Under the pieces are notes generated by a model. It ran no database searches. It was not told where the DNA came from and was given only the letters and a program-made list of their open reading frames with translations. A program made the translations under genes and the position numbers. From assembly GCA_022592435.1 (NCBI GenBank), contig JABYQS010000003.1, positions 434,001 through 498,000 of the forward strand: a DNA stretch of 64,000 bases, written 5' to 3'. Shown here piece by piece: positions 1 through 13,137 of the stretch; position 1 is the first letter of the stretch, and every line of letters starts with the position of its first letter. The DNA is from Cerioporus squamosus. Taxonomy: Eukaryota; Basidiomycota; Agaricomycetes; Polyporales; Polyporaceae.

Positions 1-3000
1 CGCATGTACCAGCCCGGCGATCTGCTCAAACGTAGTGTGGATGATGTGCGGTCAGGAATAGTCACCAGGTTCGTCGCTTCATTCCCCGTTCGCTTCTTCG
101 TGTTGGACATCACTTGGTACGTCTGCGTGTATGCTTACCCTTGCGGCCTTGTGCAGCGTGGACGTGCGAGGTCGGCTCGAACATGCAATCAGCGGAGAGC
201 CATATCCCTCGTGGGTGACTGAGCACGACGTGGAGTCTGCTGTGGAAGTAGACATGGGTGATTACGTCGTGTACAACGATTGGGTTGGTCAGGTACGAGC
301 TAATGGTATCACTATTCTCGTGCCGTGGCATGATTGAGCTATGAACATTAACAGGTTATCGAGGTCCGTGCTCGAGCGTCCCTTAGTTCTCGTCGCAGGA
401 CCGTACTGACGGCTTCAATGCTAGATGTTCGATGAAGCATGGGTTGAAGTTGCTGGCGGTAACTTGGTCCGGCTGCCTGAGCTGAGTGCTCGATTGGCAA
501 TCGGAGAGAAGGGACCCGTACGTGCGTTCGCCTTGCTGAGCTTCCTCAAACTCATTGATTGCTTGTCTAGGATATCTTGCCACAGCCCATGTCTACTGTG
601 CAAGGGCTCTTCGGCTTCCTACTGGGGAGCACCAGACCAAGCACGTCGGACACGGTGGTCTCTGTCAAGCATACTGTTCTTGCGATCTCCTGGCTAGCTA
701 TCAACCAATCAGTGCGTCGCTAGTGCCTGTACAATGAGCTGTCGGCTCACGGACTGTACCAACTCGGCAGTTGACTCCCGAGGAGGCCGACGCGAGGCCC
801 CGTCCGCAGCGAGTTTGGCATGGCTCGGACCTTGGCAAGCTCACGATCCTTTCCAGACGCGCAGAGGAAGCCCTTCGTGTCGGCGACCGTGTACGGGTAA
901 AGAACAGCGCAGTGGTACACCGGACGCAACATGGGAAGTCTTCGGAAACACACGGTGTGATCTCTGTAGATGCATACATTGTGCAAGAGACGAAGAGCAC
1001 TGTGGAGGTTCTATGGCAAGACGGCACCCGGGAGGTCCTGGACACCCGCAACACAGTGCCTTACCTGAACCCCGATGAGTACGACTGTTGGTGAGTATTG
1101 TATATTGTTTTCTGTTACATGACAGATTGAAAGTAATGCGCTTTGCAGGCCTGGGGATCATGTCCTCTGGAAGACAGAAGACTCAAAGCGACACGTCGTA
1201 GTCCAGTCCGTCAATGCGCGGGAGCGGACGGCACAGGTTCTCGTCGTTGAGACGGGGGCGATTGAGCTTGCCTCCGTGCTCGAGCTCGACCCGCACGGGA
1301 CGAGTGACTGGTCCGCTGTATCACCTTCGAACGACGGCTTAGGCGTCCGCCGTGGTGACCTCGTCTTCATTCACCGGGAAGGCACGACCAACGGCGTCGA
1401 GCCCCCCATGGTTCCTCGAATAGGCGAAGTGGAGGAATGGGCGCGCGAACCACCGACGGTCGGCCCCGATGGGCACCTCGGCGGCTGGCGGCGCGATGTG
1501 GCTAACATTGGGACGCGCATCGCGGAGCTCAGAGGCAAGGAGGGAAGCGTCGAAGAGCCTCCGTTCAAGCGGCCGGAGAAGGGCGACACGTCGTTGAACT
1601 GGTTCGGTGAAGTCGTAGATGTAGGTGTGCTTCGTGCTTGTATCTTGAACCGATACTCACCTGCCCCACTCAAGCTCCATCTCGATGGCACAATTGAAGT
1701 CGTGTTGCCGCACGGAGACAAGGTCACGGTACCTCTGTCCAGGCTGACGCGATTGTATGACAGCGTGGAGCAGCTTGAGGACCTCTGGGGGGATGACGAA
1801 GGCACGGTTGAAGAGGGTGAAGAGGTCGAAGTATGGGAGATGGATGAAGATGGGCGCTGGGTAGAAGGTACCGCTGACGACGGCGAGGAGTGGGAGTCGG
1901 CCGAGGAGGGTGAGGACGAGGAGATGCACGACGCCATGGACGTTGAGGACGCAAGCGGGGAATGGTCGCCGTCGACCGACACCGTCATTCCTCCGTTACA
2001 GGTCGAGACCGCCCAGTCACCATCACACCCAGACGATTCACGACCAACGTCCTCAAGTGGTCGACCGCGGTCTCCGGACGTGCCGAAGGACGCAATGGAC
2101 ATCGAGGACGATCCGGAGGAAGGATCGAGCGAGTCTCCTTGGAAGCGCTTTGAGGTCTTGCCCGAGGCACCTCCAGACCACGCGTTCTACAGCACTACTC
2201 CCGCACAACCGTCGCGGCAGTTCTTGACGAGACTCTCGAAGGAGTACAAAGCCCTCCGGAGCAGTCTCCCAGGTACGTTCTCTCGTCCGATATTCGCTCC
2301 TCGGAGCATTGACCGTTGTGTATCTCATCCTTCCTCGCGTGGCAGACTCGATTCTCGTGCGCACGTACGAAGACCGATCGGACTTGCTGCGATCGCTGAT
2401 CATCGGGCCCGAGAACACGCCCTACGAGAACGCGCCGTTCGTCATCGACTGGATGCTCGACGCGAACTTCCCGCAGACGCCGCCGATAGCCCACTTCCTG
2501 AGCTGGACGAACGGGAACGGACGAGGTGCGCCCATCATCTATCTGCCTTGCACAGTCTCGAGATGCACGAGGTTGACGCGGGCCTGTGACAGTGAACCCG
2601 AATTTGTATGAGGAGGGGAAGGTGTGTCTGTCGATCCTCGGAACTTGGGCCGGGGACAAGAGCGAGTCGTGGAGCGCGGCGCGATCGTCCCTGTTGCAGG
2701 CGTTCGTGTCGATCCAGGGGCTTGTGCTCGTGAAGGAGCCGTGAGTGCTTCGTTTCTTGTCTTCGTGCTTCTCGTGTCTGAGCCGATGCTATCGTAGGTG
2801 GTTCTGCGAGCCGGCGTATGAGAAGCTGAGGGGAACGGAAGATGGAATGGTGAACAGGTGGGCTCTTCGTGCGCCGTTCTCGTGAGAGCCTATCTGACAT
2901 GTTCGCAGTCGATTGTACAACGAGAAGGCCTTCGTGCTCTCGCGAGGGTTCGTTCGGCGTGCGCTCGAGATTCCTCTCGGCGGACTCGAGGCAGAGCTGT

Positions 3001-3218
3001 ACTGGTTTTACTACACGAAGGGGAAGCTGAAGAAGGTCGTGGACGACGCGCGGGCCCTGATCGAGAAGAGCAAGACGACGGAGGAGGACACGGACGCAGA
3101 CCGCGAGCTTGCGGTGCCCCGGCTAACTGGCGGGGGTATCATCACTCTGGAACGGACACTGGCCAAGCTGCAGGCGCTGCTGGACGCACACCCTGCGTCC
3201 GATGCGTCTCCAGCATGA
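1..3218 (+). CDS. UBE2O-like E2/E3 hybrid ubiquitin-conjugating enzyme (5' partial)
   Basis: Family role: large UBE2O/E2-230K enzymes act as combined E2 and E3 and ubiquitinate basic, unassembled proteins. Exons: <1-68, 157-292, 355-363, 425-517, 571-711, 771-1090, 1149-2272, 2346-2525, 2593-2740, 2798-2857, 2909-3218; they join in one frame for 862 visible residues. The N-terminal half holds SH3-like/tudor-like segments typical of the family ([33 protein letters not shown]), then an acidic linker, then a UBC fold. The catalytic cysteine lies in [18 protein letters not shown], codon 2625-2627. The C-terminal part ([18 protein letters not shown]) is also family-typical. The first codons may be internal, since the human protein has a longer N-terminus, so the start is taken to lie outside the window. 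Odd point: a 9-nt exon encoding V-I-E. Confidence 0.9.
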
Positions 3219-3717
3219 CCTCGAGGCGTTCACGATACGAACGTTCCTGACCGGCTAGTGAGCCGCTACTTATTTCCTCTTGGGCTTTGTGTTGACGGTA
3301 TTCACCGGGGTGCACTCGGTGTTACATGATGGTTATAGCTAGCGATTCGTTGTCTGAATACTGGTATCACATAGAAGCGTACATACGAAGATATACACAC
3401 ATACTGTAGCTAACGCATGATGTACAACTTGCAAGTCGAGAGAGAGGATCATGGGGACCATAGAGGCTGCAGCACAAGGCGAGGCTGCAGCGGATCCGCG
3501 AGCGGAGGCAGCGGACTCGGAAGGGTGCCGCTGAGATGGGGAAACGCGGGCTCCACGACCCTAACCTCGCCGCACATATCACATTGCCTCACCAGTCTAT
3601 CTACCCGTAATCGCCTACCTCTGCTTTGCTCTCTGCGCCACTTCTTGCCTCTCTTGCGCTCTCTCTTTGCGTGAACTTCTGTGTATATTGGATCTGTTAT
3701 CCCAGGATTGAACAGCG
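3219..3717. other. Intergenic: 3' flank of UBE2O gene and promoter side of Glc8 gene
   Basis: No credible coding exon. The right half is pyrimidine-rich (about 3590-3670), as is common just upstream of basidiomycete start codons. No repeat or RNA gene seen. Confidence 0.6.
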
Positions 3718-4836
3718 ATGGCCTCAGAACAGCCTGCACAGGAGTCCGCACACCACCAGCCTCCCATGTCCCGCACAAACTCGAAGCCAAAGGGCATCTT
3801 GAAGAATGCGCCGCTAGCGACGCCGGGGGGTACCCAGCAGTGAGTAGGCCGACAGTCGATATGCTGCATACCGAGGTCGACTGATGGTTCCAGCAGCCTG
3901 CAGTGGGACGAGGAGAACCTCGCGCTCACCGAGGCGCAGAAGGACAGCCAGATGAAGATCACCGAGCCCAAGACTCCCTACGTGCGATACAACGCCGAAA
4001 CGGACACTGTCGAGAGCGGTACGCACTTATCCTCGCACGGCATGTCTGTGTGTCCCTTACTTACCTGATCGTTACCGTCCATTCATCGCTCGGGTCTGCC
4101 GCATTCCAATCCCCGCGGACATCACCATCCCATCTGCGCGACATACGCTCTGCCGAACACGACGCACAGACATCCCTTCGCTTGATCTCGGCGGGCAGAT
4201 CGCAAGCCCAATATCGCCGGTGCGCTCGATGTCGCCTGTGAGCAGCACCGGGGCGACGGGTGGCGGGTCTGGTCCTCCCTCGCGCCGGACGTCGTTCTCG
4301 AGCGTGGGGCGGTCCTCGACACCGGGCGGCCGGACGAGCAGGAGCTCGAGCCGGAGCACGAGCTTCAATCTGCCCAACGAGGCGCGGGAGGTCATCCGGC
4401 TGGACGGGCGGCAGCCGGGAGACGAGGTCGAGTTCGAGGAAGAGATGGACGAAGAGAGTGCGTGCCCTCCTTGCTTCGTGCCGTCCTTGACATCGTGCTG
4501 ATCTCTATTCGCGCGGTTTCCTTGCGTTGCATTGCGGCGCGCTCGTGCATGCAGCCGCTCGGAAGCATGCAGCGTTTGTGCGGGCGCGCGGGAGGCACTA
4601 TTCGAACGAGGCGGAAGCAATGAAGGTGCGTATCGGTGACCCGTGGCGTTGCGGCACCGGAGCCTTTACTCGTGTGCGGCGACTGACGTCCGCAACTCTG
4701 ACAGATGGCCAAGAAGCTCATGGAGGAAGACGATGATACTGAAGTCTCGTCCGTCGCAGAGTCGGTCGACCACAGCGTGGACGGGGATAGTGTCATGGAC
4801 GAAGATGGACCGGTGGTGAACGGGATCGCACACTGA
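3718..4836 (+). CDS. GLC8: Protein phosphatase inhibitor 2 (Glc8/IPP-2 family)
   Basis: Regulates type 1 protein phosphatase (PP1), acting as an inhibitor and as a maturation partner. Exons: 3718-3839, 3894 or 3897-4018, 4170-4457, 4555-4625, 4705-4836, giving about 245 residues. The diagnostic PP1-docking motif KGILKN sits near residues 26-31. The second family block follows ([14 protein letters not shown], then [13 protein letters not shown]), and a third block in exon 4 ([13 protein letters not shown]) matches the conserved HYNE region. The middle is Ser/Arg-rich and probably disordered; the C-terminus is acidic. Intron 1 ends in CAGCAG, so two acceptors three bases apart are both usable and would add or drop one residue. 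The three motifs in order make the family call secure; the gene symbol follows yeast. Confidence 0.9.
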
Positions 4837-5174
4837 GATCGCCTCCTGGCCAGGTCTCACGCGCACGGAGGGGGCGAATATGGCTGTTCTCATTCTGGTC
4901 TGGCGACTGCGAGGACGTTGTAATGTACAGATGCATACCCGCGCGCCCCGCTGTTGCTATGGCGGGGGCGGACGAGGCAAACGATGTACGAGTATCTGTG
5001 TTACTACTGGGCGAATGCGTGTATGTGACAGTGCTGCGAGCGGGGGCTGCAACGGGGCTGCGGTGCGAGTCCGGGGCACGTGGGAGAGTGTGAGTATGAA
5101 TGGAGGGCATGCGGCTCTGGCGTCCACCCCGTCTCCCCGCTTTCCCTTCATCTCCCTCCCTCGTCTGTCCTATC
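4837..5174. other. Intergenic between Glc8 and F-box genes
   Basis: Tandem spacer. Contains a C/T-rich run just before the downstream start (about 5125-5170). In-frame ATGs at 5100 and 5109 precede the chosen start and could extend the F-box protein, but their translation is Pro/Arg-rich and unlike the protein start. Confidence 0.5.
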
Positions 5175-7326
5175 ATGTACTCCCTCGACTATCCAGAGCC
5201 TCCCACAGAGGCCGCCATCGCCCACGCCCGCGCGCAGCTTGTCTCCTACGACGACGATGCCAAGGCCCTCGAGCGACAGATCCAGCACGCGCGCGATGCC
5301 CTCGCCCGCATCGTCGACGAGCGGCAGAGTGCTATCCGCGAGATGGAGAGGGAGCTCGCTGCCCTCGAAGACAAGGTCGCGCATGCCAAAGCCTATGTTT
5401 CTCCATTCAAGCGACTCCCTCATGAGCTCCTCCGCCACATATTCATATACGTCTTCGAGGACTCCGCAACATCCGCATGGGTGCTGTCCGCGGTGTGCTT
5501 GCTATGGCGCAGACTTGCACTATCTATGCCCAAGTTGTGGTCCAAGGTATGTCCTCCGCCTTCCCAACCGCCCCGCGCTGCAGCTCGCATAACCCACGCC
5601 TGCCATCGCGCCCCCTCCGCTCGCAGTCACCTTCCTTTGGGCAACATTCATTCCGCTCCTGCAGCGTGAGAAGCCCTTCCCCGCCGCATCCCCGCTGACC
5701 ATTCTCCTTGCCAGATACGCTTGATCACCTCGCATGCCTCCTCCGCGGAGACAATCCGCCTCTGGCTCGAGCGATCAGGGCGTACCGTCCCGCTGGACAT
5801 CGAAATCATCCTCCGCTCGCACCCTACGGCCGACGGCCTCTCTCGTCGGCGCTACCTCTCACTGCCTCCACCCCATGCCGCCGGGGATCCTTGGGTCGCG
5901 GGCGGTGGGTGGACGACGCCGCCCCCTCTCCTCCACACCCCAGCAGCGCCTGCCGCAGGCGGGACTGCGGTGCACCTCCAGATAGGGGGCGCGCACCAGA
6001 GCGTGCATATGGTCCCAGTCCAAGCCGTAGTCCCAGCTGACACCGTAGCACCTACGCCATCGTCTCCGTCGCACACTAGCGAATGGGACATGCCGCCACT
6101 GCTCGCGAACCCGGAACGGACCATGCCTTCCCAGCAACGACTGCGGAAGAACATGCACTGGGGCCACATTGCGTTCTACTACCTCGTTGAGCAGATGCAC
6201 CGTTGGGAGCGGTTCGTCTTCAAGTTTGACAAGCAATTCCTGTCTATTGCCGCTCTCAAAGCTATTGAAGGTGAGTCGCCTCAAATACGCGCCTGCGAGA
6301 GGTAGATAGACCCCATGTACTGATTCAACCCGCGGCATAGGCGATGCTCCGCTTCTGCGCGAGTTCGAGGTTTCCTGCAGCGATCACGCGTTCTATGGGG
6401 ACTGGAAGTGGCTACCTTCTGCTCCAGTGAACGCTAACTTCGACCTCGGCAACCTCAAGACGCTCACGCTGCAGCACGTACCCTTCAAGTGGTCTTCTCC
6501 TATGCTGCGCAACCTGCGAAACCTGCAGCTACGAAGCTTGCCAACGGTCCACATTGCGCTAGACCGCATTCTCCACATCGTTGCGGCGAATCCCCAACTC
6601 GAGTCCCTCTCGCTGCACTTCGCGTCACCCAACCCACCAGTTCTGCCCCTGACGCCCTGTACACTGACGGAACTGAAAACGTTGAACCTAGGCGGCCACT
6701 ATCTACTCTCCAGCTTAGTAGAATCGCTCATGCTGCCATCGCTTGACACGCTCATCCTCGATATCGAAGCTCGTGACCCGATCGAGGACATCGTCTCGTC
6801 CCTCCTAACACGTTCCGGAAACCCTCCTCTCACGCGACTGTCGCTCTCTTACGGCGCGAACACCGGCCCACACGCCGGTTTCTACTGGGGCTCAAGCGCA
6901 GGCGTCGCCTCATGGCACTTCCTCGCCGAGCTCGACCGCCTCGCCGCGCTCCAGGTCGGGTCCGCACCGCTCGAGCCGCTCATTTCCGCGTTGAGCGCGC
7001 CAGACGACGACAACGGGCAGGACCGGTGGGTCTGCCCGAACCTCACGACGCTTCTCATGCGCGGCTGCCATGCACACGGGGACGGGGTCGCGAAGCTCGT
7101 GCAGATGGTCGAGGCGCGGAACCCGGACGCTGCTACCGCCGGGGGCGCGGGCGCGGGCACGGTCATCAACGGGGTCGCGCCGGTGCGGCTGCGGCACCTC
7201 GAGCTGTACGACTGTACGGCGCTGGGCCCGGACGTGACCAAGTGGCTGAAAACGCGGATTGACGAGGTGGTGTGCACGGAGCCGACCTTTGAAGGGTACG
7301 TTGGCCGCCTTGTTTTGGTCCACTGA
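5175..7326 (+). CDS. F-box protein with leucine-rich C-terminal region
   Basis: Likely substrate adaptor of an SCF ubiquitin ligase. Exons 5175-5546, 5715-6270, 6341-7326; 637 residues. An N-terminal helix/coiled coil (about residues 25-75, Glu/Arg/Ala rich) precedes the F-box (about 78-122: FKRLPHELLRHIFIYVF, then AVCLLWRRLALSMPKLW). The remainder has irregular leucine-rich segments (LKTLTLQHVPF, LRNLQLRSLP), as in the large lineage-expanded F-box families of mushrooms. The substrate cannot be inferred. The 3' end is uncertain: a consensus donor near 7298 and an acceptor at 7390 would replace the last residues with a short tail stopping at 7424. Start chosen at 5175 because the F-box spacing and the hydrophilic start match relatives. 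Confidence 0.8.
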
Positions 7327-7743
7327 GTCCGGTGCTTACCACCTCCTCTCTCTCGTCCGTTTCGTTCTCGTGCCCTGGCCGTGTGTGTAGCCGATACTGT
7401 ATCGCTGAGGTCAACCACTGGTAGATGTATTAGACGTTTGCTCTGTCGCTGCTTTGTTGTTTTTGTGCTGCTATCTCACTGGTATTTAAGCTGGAAGGGG
7501 CGCAATGTAGCATTAGCTTGTATACTATGCAGCTGGTCTTGGGTTGACACCGTTGTCCTGATGCAATTCCACCAGCTTTTGTTTGGCTGTTCGCCGACGT
7601 CGCATTGAGTGATTGACGAGATGGCCACACATCGTCCAGGTAGAGGGGTCCCCATATGTCTCCGCTGTTAATTCCCCAAAGGTATCGGTACAAGGCTATC
7701 ATGCCATTCTACATCTGTACAGTGCATCCAACAGTCCGTTGTC
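7327..7743. other. Convergent intergenic region
   Basis: Lies between the 3' ends of the F-box and Sec18 genes. T-rich around 7440-7500. It should hold both terminators; I see no gene. Confidence 0.6.
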
Positions 7744-10535
<2,792 letters not shown>

Positions 10536-10845
10536 GGCTCGTGTTGTCTAGTTCCCTGAAGCAAGAGGAGTAGTATACAGAGTAGAGAGTCGTCAGCAGT
10601 CGTGATTCCACGCAGTGCAATGCAGGGGAAGATGTGGGCGTGGGGTAAGTCGTTGCTCAGCACCGCGTTGCACTGCGGGTCTGCGGCTGCTGGTTACTCG
10701 ATTCGGTAAGGAACGTCATCGACTGTAGTTCGCCAAAGAATTAATACAAGACGACAAATCGTCTGAGCGTGGAGGATAGAGTACACGTATGCACAGAATA
10801 CTATATACCATATGAGTCCGATCCAGAGAGCCCCGAGCGACAACC
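10536..10845. other. Intergenic: upstream of Sec18, downstream of STIMATE-like gene
   Basis: Short tandem spacer on the - strand. No coding or repeat signal found. Confidence 0.5.
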
Positions 10846-12419
10846 TCACGCAACTGTGAGTGTGCCAGTGTGTGTATTGGGACTATGTCCCCTCCATGCA
10901 TCCTCGATGGCCTCCTTCCTAGCATCTATCCTCCGTCCAGTCCAGTCCTCCTCGCCGACTCGCTCAGCCCAATCGTCCTCATCGTCATCTCCCCAAGACG
11001 CCCACTTCTCATCGTTGTCGTGCGGCATCTCTTCTACCTCCGGGGGAGCGCTCCTAGAGATCTCGATGTTTGGGTATGACGCCTTGCGAGCTTGAAGCGA
11101 CAATGCAGGAGGAGGGGAACGTCGGCGGCTTCGCGATAGCGAGGATGAGCTCATGGAGCTCGAGGAGGTATGGGATGATGACGCAGAACTTGGCGATTCT
11201 GCGGAGCCAACGGGCGGATATGCGTGCGCCGACACGCCTGTATCGATGGGCTTTGGTACAGGCGTGGTAGAACCCGACGGAATGGCGGTAGCGGTCCCAG
11301 AGCCAAGGGACTTCGGCTCTCCGGCAGACATGCGCCGTTCTATGTCTTGGGAACGCGAACGTGAGATTGAGCGGGGGCGAGGGTTCTCGATGTCGTGTCT
11401 TGCGGGCAAACCGTCATCGTCATCGTCGTCCTCTGACGCGCGGAAGAGTGGCTCTCTATCAGGATCCAAGGAACTGCGAGGGGAGTCCGACACAAGGGTC
11501 AAAGGAGCGTAGTTGTCCGACCCTTTCACGATGGAGTCGATGAGCCAGAATTGCAAAACGTTCATGAATATCGGGAAGAGGCCCATGGTGCTGCACGTAC
11601 AAAGCACGTGGTCAGTAACAGATGTCGCAGGAGATGAAGGATGCTTCGTACAATATGACTTGTGCAGTATCACTCGGTCCGAGGAAGGACAACAACCACT
11701 CGCCCAAGTCGAAGATGACGGGGAGTGCAGCGAAGAAAGCCACGACAAGGAGCTTCATGGTGGTCAGCGCGAACACATATACGGCTGCCTGGCGGAACCA
11801 ATAGTTGACGGAGGGAGGGGTGCCATAGACTCCGGACTCGAATCCCTTAAGGTGGAACTTCTCCGTGAGCACGTATGTTGCAACCTGCAGGATGAGGTAG
11901 ATAACGCCAACACCTAGTGAACGGGTCAAGCAATGTACAGCGCACAAATCGTACCAACTCACCAAACGTAGTGTCGATCAAGATGTTGAGGAAATATAGA
12001 ACGCAGGCGTTGGCAGTGGAGAGGTGAGATACAACGTCCGAGATAAGTACGTTAACCCCATGGACGAAAGCTTGGCCAATGATTTGCTTCGAAACATCAA
12101 ACAACCTACATCCAAGCCACCGGTTATTGAGTACATTAGGGAGGCGGCATGAGCGGAGGTGCAAACGCACCATATCCTCCACGGCCGCTTCGGGGTCTCA
12201 CGATGTCGTTTATAAACCAAAGAGAGGATGACAAGCACACCCATAAGCCCCTGCACAACCTGTAGATACCCGTACACCATGAGTTCCCTCCGCTCTTCGC
12301 AGCCAGACTGGCCTCCATGTCGAACGCACCAGAGCAGTCGGACCCAATAGCCGACATGACCGCCGATCAACGTTAGGTAGCTCGTCGAGGAAGTTGTCGA
12401 TGCCCTCTATTGACGGCAT
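10846..12419 (-). CDS. STIMATE/YPL162C-family multipass membrane protein
   Basis: Exons in transcript order: 12330-12419, 12171-12259, 11963-12105, 11652-11913, 10846-11590; 442 residues. The membrane part matches the family that includes human STIMATE/TMEM110 (ER-plasma membrane contact, STIM-linked) and yeast YPL162C (vacuolar): LMGVLVILSLVYKRHRE, KRPWRIW, FDVSKQIIGQAFVHG, YFLNILIDTTFG, FESGVYGTPPSVNYW and MGLFPIFMNVLQFWLID follow in the expected order, giving about five helices. The C-terminal 220 residues are Ser/Asp-rich and probably cytosolic and disordered. The start was chosen because the CRLLGPTAL segment of exon 1 joins VVQGLMGV only through the intron 12260-12329. Location (vacuole or ER) cannot be told from sequence, and the biochemical function of the fungal members is not established. 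Confidence 0.85.
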
Positions 12420-13137
12420 GATAGAAAACAAGGCAGGGAGGGACAGGTGGGCGTGCCACGTAACAAGGAGTCGTCAGAATGGAAGAGAGATGGTGAGCAG
12501 CGCGGAGGCGGGGAATTGGCAAGAGGCAAGTGGCTATGGATCCGCTCGTGGCCGCCCGCCGGAGGCTGGCCAGCGTCTATATGCGATCGCGCCCTTCAGT
12601 CCAACCGTCGTGGCTGGACCACTGCAAGGGCCGCGCGCTGCAATACTTACTACTGTGACTGGCAGTCGCTGGTCTGAACATGTTCCTGCTGCGATGGCTG
12701 AACAACCCATTTGCGAGAGGTGACCACGTCACCGCACGTCGCACAACGGCAGAGAGGTATCTACAAAGAGCATGCATCAAAACAGGTCATGACTACTACC
12801 TACTGTAACGGCGAAGCTTCATGATTACATGGGCGAGGATGCAACATGTGGTAATAAGTAGAGCTAGCGATGCGCGGATATCAATATGCGATAGAGATAC
12901 AATCGACGATGTGTGCACCAAACAAGAGATCCTGCGTCCGGTCAGAGTGTAGATGTAGAGATAGTAAATAGCGCGGAATGAGAGGAACGTGAACGTCGAC
13001 GGGGGATCCGAAAGGAGGTATAATGAGGGGTACGCAAAGAGTGGATGGTGAAGGCAACAAGCGTGAAAGGAGGGATCAAAGAGGGATCCTGGTATCCGAG
13101 CCAGCGACCGTCAAGGCCGACGGTGGGAGCGAGATGG
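12420..13137. other. Intergenic, no gene seen
   Basis: Upstream of the STIMATE-like gene and 3' to the Uds1 gene. Moderately AT-rich between 12790 and 13020. No tRNA, repeat or convincing ORF. Confidence 0.55.

Noticed and set aside
1371..2102. A 243-codon - strand frame
   Set aside because: Antisense to the UBE2O exon 7; Ser-rich because it mirrors the acidic linker.
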